Source: DATEJJ01 sp039649115
GTDB taxonomy: Bacteria > Actinomycetota > Actinomycetes > Mycobacteriales > Micromonosporaceae
Direction of reading: 5' to 3'
Assembly: GCA_039649115.1 (NCBI GenBank)
Contig: JBBWZQ010000357.1
Coordinates: 1 to 24,933 of the forward strand
DNA: 24,933 nucleotides
The translations under genes and the position numbers were made by a program. A model generated the notes under the pieces. That model had not been told where the DNA came from and searched no databases. It saw nothing but the letters and a program-made list of their open reading frames with translations. Below are positions 15,968 through 23,175 of this stretch, piece after piece; the stretch's first letter is position 1, and each line of letters begins with the position of its first letter.

Positions 15968-16089
15968 CACGGCGCCGGCGATCCCGCCGATCGCGCGGAC
16001 ACTCCCCTTCTTAGAGGTCGGCGTAGTGTGGGGGTGGTCGCGGACTGTCGGGGGAGGCCTTCCTTCGCCGCTGCCGGGGAGGACGTGCC

Positions 16090-16353
16090 ATGCCGCATTA
16101 CATGGTGGGCGGGTACGAGGACTATCCAGTGCTTCACCTCGTGCCGGTACACGGCGACCACGGAGTTGACCTGCCCGTGCAGCTCTACCAGAGGTGGAAG
16201 GCGGCCCGGACCGAGCTGGACGCGGTCCAGCGAGCTGTCGTGGCATACCTGCGCGACCACGGCGGCCGCGACGCCATCCCGGAGGAACTCTGGGAGTCCC
16301 GCGACCGGCAGCCGCGCTTTGACACGGCGAGCACGCACTGGGACTCCCAGTGA
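16090..16353 (+). CDS. Small protein of unknown function
   Basis: 87 aa, soluble. GGGGAGGA stands 7 nt before the ATG, which supports it as a real gene. The N-terminus is Tyr/His-rich (MPHYMVGGYEDYPVLHLVPV), the middle is a charged helix (RWKAARTELDAVQRAVVAYL) and the end is acidic to neutral. No family recognised. Its stop overlaps the GTG of the next small gene (GTGA), so the two are translationally coupled. Its promoter would run back to back with that of cold-shock gene 2; a possible -10 is TAGTGT at 16024-16029. Confidence 0.7.
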   Translation: MPHYMVGGYEDYPVLHLVPVHGDHGVDLPVQLYQRWKAARTELDAVQRAVVAYLRDHGGRDAIPEELWESRDRQPRFDTASTHWDSQ

Positions 16354-16565
16354 CGGACGTGACGGTCGAATTCATGGGTGGGCCGCTGGACGGGACAACC
16401 GGATCGGTACGCGCCACGCGCACCGGCCGCCCGCCGGACAGGTTCGCGGTCGACACGAGCGCCGAAGGCGGGGCGACCCGCGGCAAGCACGACTACCGCG
16501 TCGGCGCGGAGCCGCAGGCGGGCATGCCCTGGCGGTACGAGTACAACGGGGTCCGGCCTGGCTAG
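16350..16565 (+). CDS. Small protein with GGPLDG motif, unknown function
   Basis: 71 aa. It starts at a GTG overlapping the previous stop codon. It contains VEFMGGPLDGTTG near the start and YRV and WRYEYNG towards the end. This GGPxDG-plus-late-aromatic layout recalls small uncharacterised proteins seen in actinobacterial phages and integrated elements, from memory only. No function can be given. Confidence 0.65.
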   Translation: MTDVTVEFMGGPLDGTTGSVRATRTGRPPDRFAVDTSAEGGATRGKHDYRVGAEPQAGMPWRYEYNGVRPG

Positions 16566-16590
16566 CCGGCCCTCAGCTGGCGCGGATATG

Positions 16591-16611
16591 CCACGATACG
16601 TCTAGACGTGG
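16591..16611. promoter_or_regulatory. Palindrome ACGTCTAGACGT at a convergent gene end
   Basis: Perfect 12-bp palindrome at 16598-16609, with an alternative CCACG/CGTGG stem at 16591-16595 and 16607-16611. The core GTCTAGAC is the type of site bound by GntR-family repressors. It lies between the ends of two convergent genes, so it may instead serve as a weak terminator. Confidence 0.4.
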
Positions 16612-16613
16612 AG

Positions 16614-17705
16614 TCACTGGACCAGGGTCAGCCTCGGCCGCTGCGACCGGCGAGCGGGGCCGCTGCCGCCCTCGACGGCGGTGGGTACCAGCCCGAAGAC
16701 GTGCCGGTTGAGCTCGGTGGTGGTCAGGTGCAGCTCGCGGGCGATGCCGGCCGGGCCGGTGCCTTCGGCGCGCAGGTGGCGTAGCACCTTCTCCAGCAGT
16801 TGCGAGGTCTCGCGCGGGATGCCGCCGGGTTCGCCGGTGCGGTACCCGCGGCGGGACAGGTCCACGCAGGCGGTCCGGTATCCCCAGTCGGTGAGCAGGT
16901 CCAGTTCGTGCAGCCGGTAGGTCAGCGCGATGGCCGCGACCCGCCAGGCGTGCTTGGCGTCCAGGATGCGGTCGCTGGTCGCGTTGGCCAGGCCGGCCGC
17001 GAGCACGCTGGCCCGCGGCATCAGAAACGCGGCGGCGAACCGGTTGGCTTCCTGTTCGGCGTCGGGGCCGTGGGGCAGGCGGTGGTCGCTGTGCAGCACC
17101 AGGTGGCCGAGCTCGTGCGCGGCGTCGAACCGGCCGCGCTCCCCGGACTTCATCGTGTTGAGCAGCACGTAGGGCCGTTGGTGCCACACGAACGAGAACG
17201 CGTCGACGGCGGCGCAGTCGGTAGCCAGCGAGAAGACCCGTACCCCATGGGCTTCCAGCAGCCAGACCAGGTTGCCGAGCGGCGCGACCCCCAGGCCCCA
17301 GCGGGCGCGCACCACCTCGGCCGCGGTCTCGGGGTCCATTTTGGACAGTGACGGCACGTCCGGGTCGGGTAGCTGGAACCGCTGCTCGACCCAGTCGGCG
17401 AGCAGCAGGGCGATGCGCCCGGCGGCGCGGGCACCGTCGCGCTGCCCCGCGGTCAGCTTGCTGGGTGCCCGGAAGCTGATCGCGTCCACCGGGACTTCGT
17501 CCACATCGGACGCGTGCAGGAACCCGACCGGCATGTCCAGCGTGCCGGCGAGCCTGCCCACGGTGGCCTGGTTGGGTTGCTGCCGCCCGTTCTCGTACGC
17601 CGAAAGGCTGCGCACGCTGATCCCGGTGGCCGCGGACAGTTGCACCAGGGTCAGGCCCCGGCGTTGCCGGGCCAGCGCCAACCGGCTGGGCGTCAGCGCC
17701 GGCAT
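16614..17705 (-). CDS. XRE-type HTH regulator fused to ImmA/IrrE metallopeptidase
   Basis: 363 aa. Residues 5-65 form an XRE helix-turn-helix (LALARQRRGLTLVQLSAATG, then SVRSLSAYENGRQQP). The zinc-protease domain follows with H197-E-L-G-H201 and a downstream glutamate in EQEANRFAAAFLMP (E219). The C-terminal part (about 300-345) may hold another helical DNA-binding-like segment. Proteins of this type are known from mobile elements, where ImmA cleaves the element's repressor, and from stress regulation (IrrE/PprI). Here both functions are on one chain, so a self-contained protease-regulator is plausible. The ATG at 17705 is one base after the stop of the upstream gene, a sign of translational coupling. 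A longer reading to 17921 only extends into that gene and is rejected. Confidence 0.88.
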   Translation of the reverse strand: MPALTPSRLALARQRRGLTLVQLSAATGISVRSLSAYENGRQQPNQATVGRLAGTLDMPVGFLHASDVDEVPVDAISFRAPSKLTAGQRDGARAAGRIALLLADWVEQRFQLPDPDVPSLSKMDPETAAEVVRARWGLGVAPLGNLVWLLEAHGVRVFSLATDCAAVDAFSFVWHQRPYVLLNTMKSGERGRFDAAHELGHLVLHSDHRLPHGPDAEQEANRFAAAFLMPRASVLAAGLANATSDRILDAKHAWRVAAIALTYRLHELDLLTDWGYRTACVDLSRRGYRTGEPGGIPRETSQLLEKVLRHLRAEGTGPAGIARELHLTTTELNRHVFGLVPTAVEGGSGPARRSQRPRLTLVQ

Positions 17706-17706
17706 G

Positions 17707-18348
17707 TCAGGCGGTGCGCCGGGCGACGGGGACGCTCGCCTCGGGCGCCCGCGGGGCGACGACCGTGGGGCCGGGCCGCAGCGCAACGGGCGGCAGGACG
17801 ATGCGCTCCAGCCAGGTGTCGATGTACCCGTCGACCATCGAGTCGGGCAGCGACAACTCGGCCCGGATCTCGACCTCGGTGACGTGGTACAGCAGCACCC
17901 AGGTCGTCGTGCCGCCGTCATCGGCGTCCAGCGGGTCCGCGTCCGCCAGGTCGATGGGCAGGCTCAGCTGCACGAAGTTGCGGGTGATCGCCTCCGCGGT
18001 CGCGATGCCCTTTTCGTACCGCGTCGACGGGACGATCTCGGGGTGGCCGGTGGCCGCGTCACCCAGCGTGGCGATCAGCGCCACCCGCCGGTCCGGGCTG
18101 ACCGTGCGGGCCAGGTTGCGCGGGTTGTCGTAGGTCCAACCCAGCGGGACGAGCTGCTCGCGCAGCAGTCGCACGGTGCGCGCGTACCGCGCCATGCCCT
18201 GCATGTTCGGTGGATCCAGCTCGGTGTAGGTGCGCGCCTCCGCGTCGGCTCCGCGCATCGCCAACTCCAGGATCTCCGCCTTGAGCCCCAGCTCGGCCAG
18301 CCGGTCGGCGGCCCGTTCCTCGTCGAACACCGCACACTGCTGCCGCAT
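17707..18348 (-). CDS. Unknown protein coupled to the XRE-ImmA/IrrE gene
   Basis: 213 aa, soluble, acidic to neutral, with no TM segment or motif I recognise. It opens with a helical stretch (FDEERAADRLAELGLKAEIL), has a central part containing the TYDNPRNLARTV and RRVALIATLGDA segments, and a tail rich in Pro/Val/Arg. ATG 18348 was chosen because GAGGAGGT lies 4 nt upstream; a GTG at 18384 would add 12 residues with a weaker site. The downstream XRE-protease gene starts one base after its stop codon, so the two are made together and the protein is a candidate substrate, inhibitor or partner of the protease; that is inference from coupling only. Confidence 0.75.
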   Translation of the reverse strand: MRQQCAVFDEERAADRLAELGLKAEILELAMRGADAEARTYTELDPPNMQGMARYARTVRLLREQLVPLGWTYDNPRNLARTVSPDRRVALIATLGDAATGHPEIVPSTRYEKGIATAEAITRNFVQLSLPIDLADADPLDADDGGTTTWVLLYHVTEVEIRAELSLPDSMVDGYIDTWLERIVLPPVALRPGPTVVAPRAPEASVPVARRTA

Positions 18349-18408
18349 CCGGACCTCCTCGCGCTTCCTGAAATTCTCCCTCACCGGAGGGCCGGAAACG
18401 CGAATCCT

Positions 18409-18440
18409 GGCCGGCGTGTCCCGACCGGCTCACGCCGGCC
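18409..18440 (-). terminator. Hairpin overlapping the stop codon of the DUF2306-like gene
   Basis: A perfect 10-bp inverted repeat GGCCGGCGTG/CACGCCGGCC with a 12-nt loop. One arm lies in the last codons of the gene and the stop codon falls at the loop edge. It probably ends the DUF2306 transcript before the next gene at 18348. Confidence 0.55.
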
Positions 18441-19116
18441 TGGCACTTGTGACCCGGATGCGGCCGGCGTTGGTGTGCGCCGGTCCGGCCGGCCGCCTTC
18501 GGATGACCCACTCGGCCACCGCGAGGTTGATCACCCAGGCGGCGAGCATCAACAGTGCCTTGCTGAGCTTGCCCAGCGGGCCGACGGCCAGGATCCAGGG
18601 CAGCTGGGTCAGCGCCTGGGTCCCGGCGCCCACGCCGATCGCATATGCGCGGGTCATCCAGGCGCGGTGCCGGGCGACGTCCCGCCGGCGTATCGCGGTC
18701 AGCCCCAGGACGATCGACAGTGCCATGGCCCCGCCGAACACGAGCCGGAAGCCGGTGAGCAGTGCACCGACGTCATCCGGCCGGGGGTAGAACAGGGTCA
18801 TCCACAGGCCGGCGAACGCCGCGGCAAGCCCGCACGGCACCAGGAGCCGCCCGGCCGCGCGGTGCCAGCCGGGCCTGCGGCGGCGGATGACGGGGACGAA
18901 CTGGAAGGCCCCCAGCAGGCAGTACAGGCTCGCGCCGACGATGTGCACCACCACGGGTACGGGCGCGGCAAGGAACCGGGCGTTGTCCGGCGTCACCTGT
19001 GCACCGGAGGACAGCTCGGTGACGCGGGCGGCACCGGCGGCCACCGGAATGAGGCTGAGCGTGATCAGCGCTGCGGGTACCAGCCACTCTCGCCTGGTGG
19101 AGGGGGTCACGGTCAT
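18430..19116 (-). CDS. DUF2306-like multi-pass membrane protein
   Basis: 228 aa. About six to seven TM segments are visible, with histidines at or near segment ends (VVVHIVGASLY, GWHRAAGR, RHRAWMTRAYA). The pattern HIVGASLYCLLGAFQF, then RRPGWHR, then RHRAWM is what I associate with the DUF2306 membrane family, for which no function is established; the histidines could bind haem or a metal. ATG 19116 has no clear ribosome binding site. Upstream readings to 19272 would be Arg-rich and run into the response-regulator gene, so they are rejected. It lies 88 nt after the response regulator on the same strand, with a terminator-like hairpin between. Confidence 0.78.
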   Translation of the reverse strand: MTVTPSTRREWLVPAALITLSLIPVAAGAARVTELSSGAQVTPDNARFLAAPVPVVVHIVGASLYCLLGAFQFVPVIRRRRPGWHRAAGRLLVPCGLAAAFAGLWMTLFYPRPDDVGALLTGFRLVFGGAMALSIVLGLTAIRRRDVARHRAWMTRAYAIGVGAGTQALTQLPWILAVGPLGKLSKALLMLAAWVINLAVAEWVIRRRPAGPAHTNAGRIRVTSARPA

Positions 19117-19159
19117 GAGTCGATGGTGGCGGCTGCGGTGGCGGTACTCATCGGAACAT

Positions 19160-19195
19160 GGGCCTGAGCCGAACCGGCCGATAGTTCGGGCCCGA
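19160..19195 (-). terminator. Hairpin after the second kinase/regulator operon
   Basis: CCGAAC/GTTCGG (19169-19174 with 19184-19189) plus outer GGGCC/GGCCC pairing with a bulge, 10-20 nt after the response-regulator stop codon. Confidence 0.45.
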
Positions 19196-19204
19196 GGTAG
19201 TACT

Positions 19205-19879
19205 TCAGCCGTGCGCGCCGAAGCCGTTCCTGATCCGGTTGGTCTCATAGGCCCACATGGCGATCTCGACACGGTTGCGGGCGCCGAGCTTGGCCATCAG
19301 GCTGGCGATGTGGGTCTTGACCGTGCTGAGCGTGATGTAGAGCTCGCCGGCGATCTCACTGTTGGCTCGCCCCCGTGCCACGGCGGCGAGCACCTGCTCC
19401 TCCCGGTCCGTGAGCGCCTCGACGGGCTGCCTCGGGGGTGACACCGGTCCGGCGTCGGCGAAGGCCTTGAGGAGCCGCGTCGTGATGCTCGGGGCGATGA
19501 GTGCGTCGCCACCCGCGGCGGCGTGGACGGCCTGGGCGAGCAGGGCGGGGCCGGCATCCTTGAGCAGGAAGCCCCGGGCACCGGCGCGCAGCGCGGCGTA
19601 GACATAGTCGTCGAGGTCGAAGGTGGTGATGACGACGACCGCGAGGGGGTCGTCGACGGCCGGTCCGGCGAGGCGGCGGGTGGCCTCGATGCCATCGATA
19701 CCGGGCATGCGGATGTCGAACAGGCACACGTCGGGACGCACCCGCCGCGCCAGCTCGACGGCGCGCAGCCCGTCGGCGGCCTCGCCGACCACCTCGATGC
19801 CCGGTTGGGCGTTGAGGATCATCGTGAGCCCGGTGCGGACGATCTCCTGATCGTCGGCGACGACCACCCGGATGCTCAC
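19205..19879 (-). CDS. NarL/LuxR-family response regulator
   Basis: 224 aa. The receiver domain has D9-D10, phosphoacceptor D55 (LFDIRMPGIDG), T85 and K107 (LLKDAG). A LuxR-type helix-turn-helix spans about 157-210 (LTDREEQVLAAV, then NSEIAGELYITLSTVKTHI). The start is a GTG overlapping the upstream kinase stop codon (GTGA), so the two are coupled and cognate. It is not closely similar to the regulator at 6752 outside family positions, so this is a separate system rather than a duplication. Possible targets are its own operon and the flanking permease and DUF2306 genes. Confidence 0.93.
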   Translation of the reverse strand: MSIRVVVADDQEIVRTGLTMILNAQPGIEVVGEAADGLRAVELARRVRPDVCLFDIRMPGIDGIEATRRLAGPAVDDPLAVVVITTFDLDDYVYAALRAGARGFLLKDAGPALLAQAVHAAAGGDALIAPSITTRLLKAFADAGPVSPPRQPVEALTDREEQVLAAVARGRANSEIAGELYITLSTVKTHIASLMAKLGARNRVEIAMWAYETNRIRNGFGAHG

Positions 19880-21015
19880 GTCGCCGACCCGGATCGCGGC
19901 AGTACGGCGGTCACCGTCCAGCCCCGGTCCGGGTTCGGCCCGGCCCGGCAGGTACCGCCGAGCAGGTCGGCGCGTTCGATCATGCCGATGAGCCCGTACC
20001 CGGGCGACCCGGCGGGGCGGCTGGAGCTGGTGTCGCCGTCATCGCGCACGCTCAGGTGTACCGACGTGTCGTCGGCGGCCACGCGGACCTCGATGCGGGT
20101 CGCGTGACGGGCATGCCGCCGGGCGTTGGTCACCGACTCCTGCGCGAGGCGGTAGATCGCGGCCGCCACCGATGCCGGGAGGTCTTCGACGTCGCCGGCA
20201 ATCTCCACCTCGACCGACGGACCGGTGCGGGACCGGGCCGCGAGCCGTTCGAGATCGCCGACGCGCGGGCTGGGCGCCAGGTCTGCCGGCTGGTTCCGGC
20301 GCAGGACGCGCACCATCGTGCGCATCTCGGCCAGGGCGCGCGACGCCTCGGCCTCGATCACCCGCAGCGCGTCGGCCGCGGCGCCCGGATGCGCCGGCGA
20401 CGTCGCGAGGCCGGCCTGGGCGCGGATCGCCATCGCCGAGACGTGATGAGCGACGGTGTCGTGCAGGTCGCGGGCAAGCCGTTCGCGTTCGAGCAGCTTG
20501 GCCTGATCGAGCTCGCGCATCCGCGCCCTGGACCGGTACCTGAATGCCGCGCCCAGAGCCATGGCGGAAGACAGGACGACGGATCCGGCGACGCCATCGG
20601 TGAGGCTGACGTGACTGAGGACCGCCGTGAGGCAGACCTTGGCAAGGATGATCGTCGTGCCGAGCAGGATCTCGCGTCCGGACCCCCACCGGAACAACGA
20701 GTACGGCAGCAGCACCACGTACACCATCACGTTGAGGTTGGGGGAGTGGCCGTCGGTCAACAGCGGGGCCAGGCCACAGACCCCGAAGACGATCGCGACC
20801 ATCAGCAGCGGTCTGGTCCGGCGCCACAACAGCGAGGGCACCAGCCCGACCGCGACGATCAACGAGACGGTCCGCCACGGAAGGTCGGGCCGCAGGATCC
20901 CTTCGAGTACCGCGGCCGGCACGAGCACCCCCACGAGCGCCCAGTCCCGCCTCGCACGCGGCGGCGCGTGCGAGGGACGCGGCTCGTCCCACACGGAGCG
21001 CAGCAGAGCGTGCAC
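19876..21015 (-). CDS. Two-component sensor histidine kinase (HisKA_3 type)
   Basis: 379 aa. The N-terminal membrane part (about 26-160) has several TM segments with short loops. The phosphoacceptor helix is ARDLHDTVAHH with His185. The ATPase domain has AAIYRLAQESVTNARRH (Asn297) and DDG (325-327), then GYGLIGM. Between these the usual GxG is replaced by a short Ser/Arg/Pro loop, as often seen in this subfamily. The GTG start at 21015 has no ribosome binding site but a good -10 (TATCAT) ending 6 nt before it, so the mRNA is probably leaderless. It is transcribed away from the APC permease gene. Confidence 0.92.
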   Translation of the reverse strand: MHALLRSVWDEPRPSHAPPRARRDWALVGVLVPAAVLEGILRPDLPWRTVSLIVAVGLVPSLLWRRTRPLLMVAIVFGVCGLAPLLTDGHSPNLNVMVYVVLLPYSLFRWGSGREILLGTTIILAKVCLTAVLSHVSLTDGVAGSVVLSSAMALGAAFRYRSRARMRELDQAKLLERERLARDLHDTVAHHVSAMAIRAQAGLATSPAHPGAAADALRVIEAEASRALAEMRTMVRVLRRNQPADLAPSPRVGDLERLAARSRTGPSVEVEIAGDVEDLPASVAAAIYRLAQESVTNARRHARHATRIEVRVAADDTSVHLSVRDDGDTSSSRPAGSPGYGLIGMIERADLLGGTCRAGPNPDRGWTVTAVLPRSGSAT

Positions 21016-21021
21016 TGAATC

Positions 21022-21027
21022 ATGATA
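21022..21027 (-). promoter_or_regulatory. -10 of the second kinase operon (leaderless)
   Basis: TATCAT on the minus strand, 6 nt before the GTG start at 21015. The -35 region is weak. Confidence 0.5.
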
Positions 21028-21173
21028 CGAGGACCCAAGCCGCAGCGGATCGGCTCAAAGTACGACCGAATCGCCGCGCGGTCGCCCGGCCGGTCCCCGA
21101 TGGACCGCCTCTTGCTTGTCGATCAGCGAGCCTGTTTCCTGGAGTCGACGGCGCGCACCCCATGGGAGGGCCG

Positions 21174-22634
21174 ATGCGGACGCAGGAGCAGGCCACGCGG
21201 ACCCCCGGACTGCGCCGAGGGTTGAACATCTGGGAGGCGATCGGGATCTCGGTCGCGCTGATGGCGCCGTCGATGGCCGCCAATATCAACCCGCAGGCCA
21301 CCGCGGGTACGGTCGGGCGCGCGGTACCCCTGGCCTTCGCGCTGGCCACCCTCGGCGTGCTGCTGGTCGCGTACACCTTCGTGCGGTTGTGCCAGCAGTA
21401 CCACCACGCCGGCTCCGTGTACGGCTTCGTGGGCGCCACGCTGGGCGCCCGTACCGGACTGGTCGCGGGTTGGGGGCTGCTGGGCACGTACACCTTCTAT
21501 GGTGTCGTGACGTCGATGGCCACGGGCATCTTCGGCACCTCGTTCCTTGATGAGATCGGCGTCTGGCCCCACCCGCCCACCTGGGCGCCGTTCCTGATCG
21601 GTGCGCTCGCGCTGGTCGCGGTGTTCGGGCTGACCGTCTCGCCGGTCCGCCGCGGCACCCGGATCCTGTTGTCGGTCGAAGGGATCACGGTGCTGTTGAT
21701 CCTGATCGTCAGCGTGGTCGTCCTGGTCCGGCTGCTGGCCGGGTCGGCGCCGCAGGGCCGGCACTTCACCCTCGACGTCTTCACCGTCCCCGCCGGCACG
21801 GGGGTCTCGACCCTGTTCCTCGGCGTGGTTTTCGGCTTCCTGTCCTTCGCGGGCTTCGAGGCCGCCGCCACGCTGGGCGAAGAGACCCGCCATCCGCGGC
21901 GCGACATCCCGCGGGCGATCCTGGGCACCGCCCTCTTCGGTGGCGTCTACTTCGTGTTTGTCACCGCGATCGAAGTGATGGGTTTCGGTGCCACCCCGGA
22001 AGGCGTCAAGGCCTTCGCGGCCTCCGGCTCGCTGCTGGGTGACCTGGGTACCAGCTATGTCGGGGCGTGGGTCGGCGACCTCATCACCCTCGGCGCCGCG
22101 GTCAGCGCCTTCGGCTGCGCCCTGGCGTGCGCCGTGGGCGCCTCCCGGCTGACCTTCGCGTTCAGCCGCGACGGCGTCGGCCCGCCGGCGCTGTCAGTGG
22201 TCTCCCAACGCCGTGGTACGCCGCACGTGGCGGCGCTGGCCGTCGTCCTGGCGATGTACCTCATCATCCTGATCGACGCGATCCTGTTCGGCGCCAAGCC
22301 GTTCGACGTCTTCCTCTGGTCCGGCACGATCGGCACGCTCATCCTGCTCGTCGTGTACGGACTCGCCACGGTCGGCGCCATGCGGCTGCTGTTCTTCAGC
22401 GGGCCACGGCGGGTACCGGCGTGGGAGATCGTCATTCCGGTCCTGGCCCTGCTGGTCCTCGGCTACACGTTGTACCGCAACGTGGTGCCCTACCCGACCG
22501 GCGCGGCGGCCTGGTTCCCGGTGGTGTGCGGCGCGTGGTTGGCGGCGGCGATCGTGTTCGCCGTGTTGAGTCCCGCGACGGCACGGCGGGCGGGGGTGTC
22601 GCTGAGCAAGCTGAGCAGTCAGCCGCAGCCGTAG
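21174..22634 (+). CDS. APC-superfamily amino-acid/polyamine permease
   Basis: 486 aa with about 12 TM segments. The first TM carries the family helix-breaking region (IGISVALMAPSMAANINPQA), and FLSFAGFEAAATLGEET around the sixth TM is the conserved substrate-path segment of APC transporters. It should import (or exchange) amino acids or polyamines using a cation gradient; the substrate is unknown. ATG 21174 was chosen because GGAGGG lies 4 nt upstream; ATG 21162 is an alternative adding four residues. It stands divergent from the histidine kinase (158 bp between starts) and its end is 12 bp from the convergent MarR gene. Confidence 0.92.
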   Translation: MRTQEQATRTPGLRRGLNIWEAIGISVALMAPSMAANINPQATAGTVGRAVPLAFALATLGVLLVAYTFVRLCQQYHHAGSVYGFVGATLGARTGLVAGWGLLGTYTFYGVVTSMATGIFGTSFLDEIGVWPHPPTWAPFLIGALALVAVFGLTVSPVRRGTRILLSVEGITVLLILIVSVVVLVRLLAGSAPQGRHFTLDVFTVPAGTGVSTLFLGVVFGFLSFAGFEAAATLGEETRHPRRDIPRAILGTALFGGVYFVFVTAIEVMGFGATPEGVKAFAASGSLLGDLGTSYVGAWVGDLITLGAAVSAFGCALACAVGASRLTFAFSRDGVGPPALSVVSQRRGTPHVAALAVVLAMYLIILIDAILFGAKPFDVFLWSGTIGTLILLVVYGLATVGAMRLLFFSGPRRVPAWEIVIPVLALLVLGYTLYRNVVPYPTGAAAWFPVVCGAWLAAAIVFAVLSPATARRAGVSLSKLSSQPQP

Positions 22635-22646
22635 CATCCGCGCCGC

Positions 22647-23144
22647 TCAGCTCGCTGGTTTCTCGTGCCGCGCCAGCCACTTGGTCAGGAGCTTCTCCAG
22701 TTGAGCCGCCTCCGGTGGCGTCAACTCGTCCAGTAGCCGGCGCTCGTTGGCCATGTGCTCGGTGAACGCCGTGTCGATGAGTTCCCGCCCGGCGGGGGTG
22801 AGCGCGATGACCCGGCCACGGCCGTCGCGTGCGCTCGTCCGGCGGGTCACCAGGCCCGCTCGTTCGAGTCGATCGACGCGCTTGGTCATCGCGCCGGTGG
22901 TGACCATGGTGAAGTCGGCCAGCTCGCCGGGTGCTCGTTCGTACGGCTCTCCGGCCCGCCGCAACGCCGCGAGTACGTCGAAGTCGCCCTCGCCCAGCCC
23001 GTGCTTGCGGTAGACCACGCACAACTGGTCGGTCAGGAATCCGGCGAGCCGATGCAGCCGTCCGATCACGCCCTGCGGGCTGACGTCGAGATCAGGACGC
23101 TCCCGCGCCCATTCCTGCTGGATGCGGGCGACGTGATCGGTCAT
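22647..23144 (-). CDS. MarR-family transcriptional regulator
   Basis: 165 aa. Winged helix-turn-helix typical of MarR (about 40-125): GEGDFDVLAALRRAG, then VTTGAMTKRVDRLERAGL as the recognition helix region and RDGRGRVIALTPAGREL as the wing. Dimerisation helices lie at both ends. MarR proteins usually repress a divergent transporter gene and release DNA when they bind a small aromatic ligand; the divergent gene here is an EamA exporter with two palindromes in front of it. ATG 23144 has a -10 (TATAGT) ending 7 nt upstream and no proper ribosome binding site, suggesting a leaderless mRNA. Confidence 0.93.
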   Translation of the reverse strand: MTDHVARIQQEWARERPDLDVSPQGVIGRLHRLAGFLTDQLCVVYRKHGLGEGDFDVLAALRRAGEPYERAPGELADFTMVTTGAMTKRVDRLERAGLVTRRTSARDGRGRVIALTPAGRELIDTAFTEHMANERRLLDELTPPEAAQLEKLLTKWLARHEKPAS

Positions 23145-23151
23145 GTCCTTC

Positions 23152-23159
23152 ACTATAGC
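23152..23159. promoter_or_regulatory. Overlapping divergent -10 elements (symmetric promoter)
   Basis: ACTATAGC reads TATAGT on the minus strand (towards MarR) and TATAGC on the plus strand (towards EamA), using the same four central bases. Bidirectional promoters with overlapping symmetric -10 hexamers are known in bacteria. Confidence 0.5.
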
Positions 23160-23170
23160 TTCCCTGGAAG
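23159..23170. promoter_or_regulatory. MarR operator candidate 1
   Basis: CTTCCCTGGAAG, 5-bp arms with a 2-bp centre, at the expected plus-strand transcription start and touching the shared -10. Confidence 0.65.
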
Positions 23171-23175
23171 GTAAT

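Noticed and set aside
10864..17511. Shared 14-mer CGTCCACATCGGAC in the DUF2786 and ImmA genes
   Set aside because: Both copies lie inside coding sequence and encode Ser-Asp-Val-Asp; most likely coincidence of codon use.
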